A DNA stretch of 64,000 nt, from assembly GCA_902762325.1 (NCBI GenBank), contig CACWNV010000007.1, positions 1-64,000 on the forward strand, written 5' to 3'. The notes beneath the pieces are model-generated. The model was not told the DNA's origin, did not search any database, and worked only from the letters and a program-made list of their open reading frames with translations. This DNA comes from an uncultured Prevotellaceae bacterium. Lineage in GTDB: Bacteria > Bacteroidota > Bacteroidia > Bacteroidales > Bacteroidaceae. Positions 9,248 to 15,433 of this stretch are shown in pieces; the stretch's first letter is position 1, and each line of letters starts with the position of its first letter. The position numbers and the translations under genes were made by a program.

Positions 9248-10069
9248 ATGGGACCGATAGGAGTATTTGATTCAGGTTATGGGGGATTGACTATACTGCA
9301 TGGTATTCGTCAAGTGCTTCCCGAATATGATTACCTGTATTTGGGCGATAATGCCCGTGCCCCCTATGGCTCCCGTTCTTTTGAGATTATCTATCAGTTC
9401 ACCCGTCAGGCAGTCCTGAAACTTTTTGAATACGGTTGTGAACTGGTTATCCTGGGATGTAACACTGCTTCGGCTAAGGCCTTGAGAAGTATCCAGCAAC
9501 ATGTCTTACCAGAGACTTTTCCCGACCGCCGTGTGCTCGGTGTCATCCGTCCCACAGTAGAAGTCATCGGAGATCTTACTAAGTCGCGACATGTCGGGAT
9601 ACTGGCAACTGAAGGAACCATCAACAGTCGTAGTTATGAGATGGAGATTGCCAAGCTGCATCCTGACATTAAGGTATCTGGCCAGGCATGTCCGCTTTGG
9701 GCAGCTATCGTGGAAGCCGATGAGGCAGATTCACCCGGTGCCGACTATTTCGTTAAAAAACGCATCGATCAGCTGATGAGGAAAGATCCCTTGATTGATG
9801 CGATCATTCTTGGGTGCACTCATTACCCACTATTGATGAATTCTATAGTGAAGAACATCCCTGACGGTGTGCGTATTGTACCGCAAGGACAATATGTAGC
9901 AGAGAGCCTGAAAGACTATTTAACCCGTCATCCTGAGATGGAATGTCGAATCACCCGGGAGGGAACTTGCCGCTATCTCACGACAGAAAACGAAGAAAAG
10001 TTCCAGGAACATGCACAAATCTTCCTGAATGAATCCATCGACGTTAGGCAAATAGACCTGAACAGATAA
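9248..10069 (+). CDS. murI: Glutamate racemase
   Basis: Converts L-glutamate to D-glutamate for the peptidoglycan stem peptide. The 273-residue length is normal. The N-terminal GVFDSGYGGLTI carries the catalytic Asp-Ser motif. The two catalytic cysteines are seen in ILGCNTASA (residue ~73) and ILGCTHYPLL (residue ~188). Cytoplasmic. It is the last gene of the envelope run, and a terminator lies 122 bp downstream. Confidence 0.97.
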   Translation: MGPIGVFDSGYGGLTILHGIRQVLPEYDYLYLGDNARAPYGSRSFEIIYQFTRQAVLKLFEYGCELVILGCNTASAKALRSIQQHVLPETFPDRRVLGVIRPTVEVIGDLTKSRHVGILATEGTINSRSYEMEIAKLHPDIKVSGQACPLWAAIVEADEADSPGADYFVKKRIDQLMRKDPLIDAIILGCTHYPLLMNSIVKNIPDGVRIVPQGQYVAESLKDYLTRHPEMECRITREGTCRYLTTENEEKFQEHAQIFLNESIDVRQIDLNR

Positions 10070-10191
10070 TTATTTAAAGTAAAAGTATATTGAGTCCCAG
10101 GTTAAGGTCGTACAAACCGAACCTGTTATGCTGACTACTGGTAGTGACATTGGTTCAGGCCAGTTCTAGTTCTGAACTCTTAGATAATAAT

Positions 10192-10234
10192 AAGACCTCC
10201 CTGCAACCGTTAAGGATGTGGGGAGGTCTTTATT
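10192..10234 (+). terminator. Rho-independent terminator between convergent murI and the permease gene
   Basis: Perfect 10-bp stem (AAGACCTCCC at 10192-10201 with GGGAGGTCTT at 10221-10230), followed by TTATTT. On the minus strand the flanking sequence is AT-rich too, so it may serve both convergent units. The rest of the 10070-10265 gap holds only AT-rich 3' UTR with weak short inverted repeats. Confidence 0.8.
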
Positions 10235-10265
10235 TGTTGCCTGTCGTGACCCGACGGGACTTCTG

Positions 10266-11480
10266 TTAGTCTGTCAGTTTATGGAGGAAACTGGTGGAGA
10301 GCCATCCTACCGCCATGACGGTGATGAAGATAATCACCACATCAGTGTAATGTACGCTTACGGGATAGGCATTGACAATGAACGAACCGCTCTCATTGCC
10401 TAAGCGGATCAGACCGAAGGTCTGTTGCAGCCAGCAGAGCAGCAGTCCGATGACAATGCCTGCGATGGCTCCGATAGCAGTTATCATCTGTCCTTCCAGC
10501 CTGAATATCTGTGAGATATGCTTGTTGTCGGCTCCAAGGTTACGAAGAGTCTGCACATCGTTTTTCTTTTCGATGATCAGCATAGAGAGCGAACCAATAA
10601 TGTTGAAGGTGGCTACAAGCAGGATGAATGTCAGGAAGATATAGGCAATGAACTTCTCTATCTGCATGATGCGGAAGGTATCTGCCTGCTGTTCATACCT
10701 GTCGAGCACCCGGTATTTGTCACCGGCAATCTTCTGAATCTTTCTTTTTACCGCATCGAGACTGTTCCCCTCCTTTATCCGCAATTCTAATGAGGTGAGC
10801 ATCCCCTGCTGCCCGAAGAGGTTGCGGGCAAAGGCTATGGAGGTGAGGATGAAGCCTTTGTCGTATTTACCCTGATGGACGGCAAAGACGACACCTGGTG
10901 ACATCAGCGAGTCGGCTACAAATCCCGATGTCGGGTCGTTCAAGTCTAATTGTCCCTCCCGTTGTGGTGCATAGATGGACATGAATCCACGGAAATGTGT
11001 ACCTGTCCCCAGTTCCTGAGCCAGCCGTATGCCGATGATTCCGTATTGCAGGTTGGCGGCATGCAGTTCAAACTGTCCGTCACCATAGAGAATCTCACTG
11101 ATGTGCGTCAGTTCATCAAAGTTGTCTTCCACACCTTTGATGGTCACCATCGCCTGTTTGTCCTCATAGATGGCCATTGCCTGGTCTTCCACACACTCGG
11201 TCACAATGTCTATTTCGGGCAATTGGCGGATTTGCGTGAGTATAGGGTCGTCAGAAGGAGCATCCTTTCCTACGGCAGGAATCACCTGAAGTTGGGGGTC
11301 GAACTGAGTGAAAAACGATGCGACGAGATCATGGAAGCCGTTGAATACGCTCAGCACGATGACCAGAGCCATTGTTGCCACAGCTACTCCCACCATTGAG
11401 ATGATGGAAATGATGTTGATGGCATTGGTGCTCTTTTTGGAAAAGAGGTAACGTCTGGCAATGAATAGTGGAAAATTCAT
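10266..11480 (-). CDS. FtsX/LolC-LolE family ABC transporter permease
   Basis: 404 residues. One N-terminal membrane helix (residues ~22-47, IISIISMVGVAVATMALVIV), a large periplasmic domain (~50-270) and three C-terminal helices form the FtsX-like topology of lipoprotein-releasing and MacB-type permeases. FIARRYLFSKKSTNAINIIS at the N-terminus is typical of LolC/LolE. It likely works with an ATPase encoded elsewhere to extract lipoproteins from the inner membrane. Only 4 bp separate it from rbfA, so the two are co-transcribed, an order common in Bacteroidales. The exact substrate is inferred from the family. Confidence 0.88.
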   Translation of the reverse strand: MNFPLFIARRYLFSKKSTNAINIISIISMVGVAVATMALVIVLSVFNGFHDLVASFFTQFDPQLQVIPAVGKDAPSDDPILTQIRQLPEIDIVTECVEDQAMAIYEDKQAMVTIKGVEDNFDELTHISEILYGDGQFELHAANLQYGIIGIRLAQELGTGTHFRGFMSIYAPQREGQLDLNDPTSGFVADSLMSPGVVFAVHQGKYDKGFILTSIAFARNLFGQQGMLTSLELRIKEGNSLDAVKRKIQKIAGDKYRVLDRYEQQADTFRIMQIEKFIAYIFLTFILLVATFNIIGSLSMLIIEKKNDVQTLRNLGADNKHISQIFRLEGQMITAIGAIAGIVIGLLLCWLQQTFGLIRLGNESGSFIVNAYPVSVHYTDVVIIFITVMAVGWLSTSFLHKLTD

Positions 11481-11484
11481 GTGA

Positions 11485-11820
11485 TTACTTCTTCAGCAGC
11501 TCGTCAATACGGTCGATGTAGTCCAGTGAGTCGTCGATGAAGAAACGCAGTTCGGGGATGATGCGCACCTGATTACGGATGCGCTTGCCCAGATCATAGC
11601 GGATGGTCTTCATGTTCGTGTTCACGTTTTTGATGAGTTCTTCACCGCGTTCACTTGGGAAGATACTCAGATAAGCCGTACAAACGCTCAGGTCAGGACT
11701 TACCTTCGTGCGGGTGACGCTGACCATTACACCATGCATGGAGCGTGTCTGACTCTGGAAAATCTCTGCCAGTTCTTTTTGTAGCAGTCTTGCTATTTTG
11801 TTTTGTCTTGTCTCTTGCAT
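11485..11820 (-). CDS. rbfA: Ribosome-binding factor A
   Basis: 111-residue KH-fold factor that helps mature the 30S subunit by assisting 16S rRNA 5'-end processing. TRQNKIARLLQKELAEIFQ at the N-terminus and the VSVTRTKVSPDLSVCTAYLSIFP strand region are characteristic. The central LGKRIRNQVRIIPELRFFIDDSLDY is the conserved C-terminal KH segment. Cytoplasmic. It precedes the LolE-like permease by 4 bp. Confidence 0.95.
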   Translation of the reverse strand: MQETRQNKIARLLQKELAEIFQSQTRSMHGVMVSVTRTKVSPDLSVCTAYLSIFPSERGEELIKNVNTNMKTIRYDLGKRIRNQVRIIPELRFFIDDSLDYIDRIDELLKK

Positions 11821-11920
11821 TGCTTTTTCGTTTTTTATTTGGTCTGCAAATATAGCTAAAAATCCCGAAACTCAGTTGTTTTTAAGGAATTAAAGTGATG
11901 CAGCAGAATTGTTTTACAAG

Positions 11921-12556
11921 TTAGGGTCGTTTTCTGATAATGGTCAGTCCGTCGCGCAAGGGGAGAATAATCTGTTCTACGCGCAAGTCGGCTGTTATGT
12001 GGTCGTTGAAGCGGCGTATGCCTTGCGTCTGATGATCGTGGTCGTATGCCGTATCCGTGACGTGTCCGTCCCAAAGCGTGTTGTCTGCCAAGAGGAACCC
12101 TCCCGGGCGAAGAAGCGGCAGAATGGTCTCATAGGTCTCCACGTAGGTACGCTTGTCGCCGTCGATGAAAGCCATGTCGAAGGTGATGCCGAGCTTTGGC
12201 GCCTCTATATTTGCATCGCCGATGATAAACCGGATACGGTCTGCCACAGGACTGTTCTCAATCCACGGTCGCGTGAAGTCTTCCATCTCATCGTTGATTT
12301 CGAACGTCCATACCGTGCCGTCGCTGCCTAATCCTTCTGCCATACAGATGGCAGAGTAGCCGCTGAAGGTGCCCACCTCAAGAATGTTCTTTGGCTGGAT
12401 CATCTGCACGAACATCTTCAGGAGCCTGCCTTGAAGGTGTCCGCTGACCATCCTGCCGTGGATGGTTCGTATGTTGGTGGCACGCCAGAGCCGATACAGG
12501 TAGTCGCCTTCGGGTTCGGTGTGAGAGAGCACGTATTGTTCCAGCTCGCTGTTCAT
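11921..12556 (-). CDS. SAM-dependent O-methyltransferase (class I, COMT-like)
   Basis: 211 residues. VGTFSGYSAICMAEGL near residue 62 is the SAM-binding motif I, and FDMAFIDGDKRTYVETYE near residue 130 is the acidic metal-binding motif II of the small cation-dependent O-methyltransferases (TrmR/caffeoyl-CoA type). DNTLWDGHV is the third conserved motif. In bacteria close relatives methylate tRNA wobble uridines (TrmR) or small catechols; which one applies cannot be decided here. Its start overlaps aroQ by 4 bp (translational coupling). Confidence 0.9.
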   Translation of the reverse strand: MNSELEQYVLSHTEPEGDYLYRLWRATNIRTIHGRMVSGHLQGRLLKMFVQMIQPKNILEVGTFSGYSAICMAEGLGSDGTVWTFEINDEMEDFTRPWIENSPVADRIRFIIGDANIEAPKLGITFDMAFIDGDKRTYVETYETILPLLRPGGFLLADNTLWDGHVTDTAYDHDHQTQGIRRFNDHITADLRVEQIILPLRDGLTIIRKRP

Positions 12557-12984
12557 TTCTCTCCTTTCATTTGGATGAGAGCCTCGATGGCAAGCCGGTA
12601 GGAATCAAGTCCGAATCCGCAGATGACTCCTTTACAGGCAGCAGAGATCATGCTCTTATGACGGAACTCTTCCCGTTGGTGTACGTTGGAGATATGCACC
12701 TCTATGACAGGGCACTTCAATGAACGGATGCAGTCGTGCAGGGCAACCGACGTGTGGGTATAGGCACCGGCATTCAGCACGATACCGTCGCACGTGAAGC
12801 CCGTCTCCTGCATCTTGTCAATCATGAATCCCTCTACATTGCTCTGGAAGTAGTCAATATCTACGTTTGGGAAGATGCCTTTCAACTTCTCCAGATAGCT
12901 TTCGAATGAGTCACTGCCATAGATTCCCGGCTCGCGCACGCCCAGCAGGTTCAGGTTTGGACCGTTGATGATTTGTATTTTCAT
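12553..12984 (-). CDS. aroQ: 3-dehydroquinate dehydratase, type II
   Basis: Third step of the shikimate pathway: removes water from 3-dehydroquinate. 143 residues, normal for the dodecameric type II enzyme. NGPNLNLLGVREPGIYG (residues ~7-23) contains the catalytic Asn, Arg and Tyr lid region; LNAGAYTHTSVALHD (~70-84) and EVHISNVHQREEFRHKS (~95-111) carry the substrate-binding and catalytic His/Glu residues. Aromatic amino acid synthesis also appears in aroK at 39 kb. A strong promoter lies upstream at 13032-13063. Confidence 0.97.
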   Translation of the reverse strand: MKIQIINGPNLNLLGVREPGIYGSDSFESYLEKLKGIFPNVDIDYFQSNVEGFMIDKMQETGFTCDGIVLNAGAYTHTSVALHDCIRSLKCPVIEVHISNVHQREEFRHKSMISAACKGVICGFGLDSYRLAIEALIQMKGEK

Positions 12985-13031
12985 ATCTTCAAGTTGTTTT
13001 TGTCTTCAGACAGTAATGAAATCAGTTTCCG

Positions 13032-13063
13032 CAAAGGTAATCTTTCTCACACATATCTCCAAA
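13032..13063 (-). promoter_or_regulatory. Promoter of aroQ-O-methyltransferase
   Basis: On the minus strand TTTG, a 20-bp spacer, then TACCTTTG (CAAAGGTA at 13032-13039, CAAA at 13060-13063). This is a near-ideal Bacteroidetes promoter, 47 bp before the aroQ ATG. Confidence 0.75.
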
Positions 13064-13147
13064 TATTTTCTATGAAATTTGCCAGTGACTCGTCCGTAGT
13101 GCCCCTAAAAGGGCTTAGCTGATAATGACTATAAGATTGTAATGATT

Positions 13148-13536
13148 TATTCGAATTTTGACCCCAAAAAACAGGGGGTGTTGGTCACGAAAGGGTCATT
13201 CGGTCGAAAAAACGCCATTTTTTGAGGTTTTTCGTAAAGCGTTGGCTGACAGATGGTTACATGAATATTAAACTGTAAACGGGCTGTTTACAAAATCCAA
13301 ATTTGCGAGAGGTAAGGTTTTGGTGCGCGAAAGGTAAGGTTTCGTCGTGTGAAAGGTTATGTTTGAGGCGACGAAACATGGTCTTTGGCGCGGTCAAAGC
13401 TTATGTTTTGCGCTGCAAAACCTAAGCGATGGCGGAAGGAGGAATTAGGAAGGAGGACGTAATTCCTGATTTTTACAAATTTTAACCTCTATTTCATCAC
13501 TTTTCCCCGACAAGTTTTTGTCAAGATTATTGACAG
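13148..13536 (+). repeat. Dispersed 22-bp-period hairpin-array element, copy 1
   Basis: Non-coding element shared with 31144-31533 (reverse) and 51747-52147. It opens with TATTCGAATTTTGACCCC, a region GGTCACGAAAGGGTCA...CGGTCGAAAAAACG, and an inverted repeat TGTAAAC-GGGCT-GTTTACA. A 117-bp array at 13311-13427 follows: five 15-nt cores (TTT-N9-AAA) separated and flanked by six 7-nt linkers, giving an exact 22-bp period. The end contains TTTTCCCCGACAAGTTTTTGTCAA. Copy 1 differs from the other two between 13428 and 13470. It fills most of the 715-bp gap between aroQ and the toxin gene. Function unknown to me. Confidence 0.85.
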
Positions 13537-13635
13537 CAAATCTACCGTCAAGATACCCATCAAACCATATTGAGATAATTGTTCCAATTGCATTTCAGAA
13601 TGAGAATCGTGGCATAGTATGTATATTCAAATAAG

Positions 13636-13655
13636 AGAAAAAGAATGCTTTTTCT
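13636..13655. other. Hairpin upstream of the toxin-antitoxin promoter
   Basis: AGAAAAAG (13636-13643) and CTTTTTCT (13648-13655) form an 8-bp inverted repeat with a 4-nt loop, just upstream of the higB promoter. It may be an operator for the antitoxin or a terminator; the sequence alone does not decide. Confidence 0.4.
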
Positions 13656-13663
13656 TCCAAAAT

Positions 13664-13695
13664 ATTGTATATTTGGAATAAATTTATTACTTTTG
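13664..13695 (+). promoter_or_regulatory. Promoter of the higBA-type operon
   Basis: ATTG at 13664-13667, a 20-bp spacer and TACTTTTG at 13688-13695. The -7 box ends only 4 nt before the ATG at 13700, so the mRNA is probably leaderless or nearly so. Confidence 0.6.
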
Positions 13696-13699
13696 TGGC

Positions 13700-14053
13700 A
13701 TGAATGAACGAATAAGAGAAGCGACGTACACGAAAGAGTTTGACGAATACTATCAAGGTTTGCCAAAGAAAATAAAAGACAAATATGATTTTGTATTCGA
13801 AATATTACTGACAAAATACGTTGTTAGCAGGAAGTTCGTCAAGCGTCTGGAAAAAACGGAGTTCTACGAAATGCGTGTGTCAGTAGGTAACAACGAATAC
13901 CGTACAGTGCTTTTCGCCATTGATGCAGACAATTTCATGGAATGCCATCGTATGGTGATGCTCAATTCTTTTGTGGAAAAAAGTTCAAAGCAGTATCCTG
14001 CTGAGATTAAGAAAGCAGAACGAATATTAAAGGAATGGGAGGAAAGCTTATGA
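13700..14053 (+). CDS. HigB/RelE-superfamily toxin (Gp49-like)
   Basis: 117 residues. EATYTKEFDEYYQGLPKKIKDKY... opens with the strand-helix-helix pattern of RelE/HigB toxins, then FVKRLEKTEFYEMRVSVGN and EYRTVLFAID, the conserved core strands with Lys/Glu/Arg residues typical of the phage Gp49-like (HigB) branch. Known members are mRNA endonucleases that act at the ribosome and are neutralised by a downstream HTH antitoxin. The TGA overlaps the antitoxin ATG (ATGA), toxin first, as in higBA loci. The pair lies between aroQ and xerD next to repeat copy 1, consistent with an insertion. Confidence 0.85.
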   Translation: MNERIREATYTKEFDEYYQGLPKKIKDKYDFVFEILLTKYVVSRKFVKRLEKTEFYEMRVSVGNNEYRTVLFAIDADNFMECHRMVMLNSFVEKSSKQYPAEIKKAERILKEWEESL

Positions 14054-14361
14054 TAAAGATTAGTGATGAGAAGTGGGCAAAGTTGCCTCAGATAGACGAC
14101 CGCCTGACAGAGAAATACGGTCCTGTTGGTTCGCCATCACGTAAGGAGTTTCAGGCAAAGGCGGAAGCTTGGTATTATGCGGAGTTGTTGCGTGACGAGC
14201 GCAAGCGCCAGAAGCTGACTCAGCAAGAACTGGGTGAACGCATCGGCAAGAAACGTGAATACATATCTTCGCTTGAACGAGGGAAAACGGATATGCAGCT
14301 CTCTACGTTTATGCTTATTGCGAATGCATTGGGATTAAGGTTCTCTTTGGTTGTTGGATAG
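14050..14361 (+). CDS. HigA-type HTH antitoxin
   Basis: 103 residues from ATG 14050, chosen over the in-frame ATG at 14035 because it has a strong GGGAGG site 8 nt upstream and overlaps the toxin stop. Residues ~50-100 form an XRE/Cro helix-turn-helix (KLTQQELGERIGKKREYISSLERGK), the DNA-binding domain that represses the operon; the N-terminal half probably wraps the toxin. It binds and neutralises the upstream toxin by analogy with HigA. It ends 44 bp before the preferred xerD start. Confidence 0.87.
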   Translation: MIKISDEKWAKLPQIDDRLTEKYGPVGSPSRKEFQAKAEAWYYAELLRDERKRQKLTQQELGERIGKKREYISSLERGKTDMQLSTFMLIANALGLRFSLVVG

Positions 14362-14404
14362 TGATTTCATACAATGTCATTCCGTGAATACTGACATGGG
14401 GTCG

Positions 14405-15316
14405 ATGGAAAGAAAGCTGAAGAACGATATGGTGAGAAGCTATGTGCGTTATCTGAAGTTGGAACGCAATTATTCTGCCAACACCTTGGAAGCTTATCAG
14501 CACGACTTGCAATATCTGCTCGACTATTGTGAGAAGGAGTCTAAGATGCCTACAGATCTTCAGTTAGAAGACCTGGAGCACTTTGCTGCCACTATCCATG
14601 AGCATGGAGTGGGGCCGACATCTCAGGCACGCATCCTCAGCGGTGTCCGTTCGTTCTATCGGTTCCTGTTGCTCGACGGCTATATAGAGAATGATCCTAC
14701 AGAACTGTTAGAGTCGCCACGCCTTGGCGAGCATTTGCCGGAAGTGCTTTCCACGAAAGAGGTTGACCAGCTTGAGGCTTCCATAGACCTCTCGAAGAAA
14801 GAAGGGCAGCGCAATCTCGCCATCATCGAGGTGCTTTTTTCCTGTGGGCTTCGGGTGTCTGAACTCGTTAACCTCAAGCTCAGCGACCTGTATCTGCAGG
14901 AAGGTTACATCCGAGTGGTCGGAAAGGGCAATAAGGAACGGCTGGTGCCCATCTCCGAGAAGGCAATCCGTGAACTGGGGAACTGGTTTTACGATCGTAA
15001 CGAGATGGTCATCAAGCCAGGCGAGCAGGACTATGTGTTTCTGAATCGCCGTGGTGCGCATCTCACGCGGACAATGATTCTCATCATGATAAAGCGCCAG
15101 GCGGTCGAGGCGGGCATAAAAAAGACCATTTCACCGCATACTCTCCGACATTCTTTCGCCACTGCCCTGCTTGAAGGAGGTGCCGATCTTCGTGCTATCC
15201 AGTCTATGCTCGGGCATGAGGATATCGGGACAACAGAGATCTATACCCATCTTGATACGACGACGCTTCGTGAGGAGATACTCAATCATCATCCCCGCAA
15301 TATCAGGAGAGAATGA
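14405..15316 (+). CDS. xerD: Tyrosine recombinase XerD
   Basis: Site-specific recombinase that with XerC resolves chromosome dimers at dif. From ATG 14405 it has 303 residues, close to the family norm; upstream in-frame ATGs at 14351 and 14396 would add a tail without homology and the first would overlap the antitoxin. The N-terminal SAM-like core-binding domain spans ~1-90. The catalytic set is visible: Arg in CGLRVSEL, Lys in VGKGNKERLVP, HTLRH, GHEDIGTT and the nucleophile in IYTHL. In related genomes aroQ and xerD are divergent neighbours, so the toxin-antitoxin pair interrupts a conserved arrangement. Confidence 0.92.
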   Translation: MERKLKNDMVRSYVRYLKLERNYSANTLEAYQHDLQYLLDYCEKESKMPTDLQLEDLEHFAATIHEHGVGPTSQARILSGVRSFYRFLLLDGYIENDPTELLESPRLGEHLPEVLSTKEVDQLEASIDLSKKEGQRNLAIIEVLFSCGLRVSELVNLKLSDLYLQEGYIRVVGKGNKERLVPISEKAIRELGNWFYDRNEMVIKPGEQDYVFLNRRGAHLTRTMILIMIKRQAVEAGIKKTISPHTLRHSFATALLEGGADLRAIQSMLGHEDIGTTEIYTHLDTTTLREEILNHHPRNIRRE

Positions 15317-15380
15317 TGAATACATCTTTAATTTCTCTTAAATAAACACGAAACAAATAGTGCAATTGGCAGATAATTCG

Positions 15381-15388
15381 TATTTTTG
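15381..15388 (+). promoter_or_regulatory. -7 box (TATTTTTG) of the M16 peptidase gene
   Basis: Matches TAnnTTTG, 45 bp before the ATG at 15434. The spacing of any -33 element is not convincing. Confidence 0.5.
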
Positions 15389-15433
15389 CAAAACTGTAGT
15401 TAAGGGAAACATATTAATAAAACAAATAAAACG

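Noticed and set aside
13311..13427. CRISPR-like repeat array
   Set aside because: The units are 22 bp, the 7-nt linkers are far shorter than spacers, the cores differ from each other, and there are no cas genes in the window. The same block recurs at three loci, unlike a CRISPR array.
12984..13700. Riboswitch or long regulatory leader ahead of aroQ or the toxin
   Set aside because: The interval is explained by the aroQ promoter, the repeat element and the toxin promoter; no known riboswitch motif was recognised.
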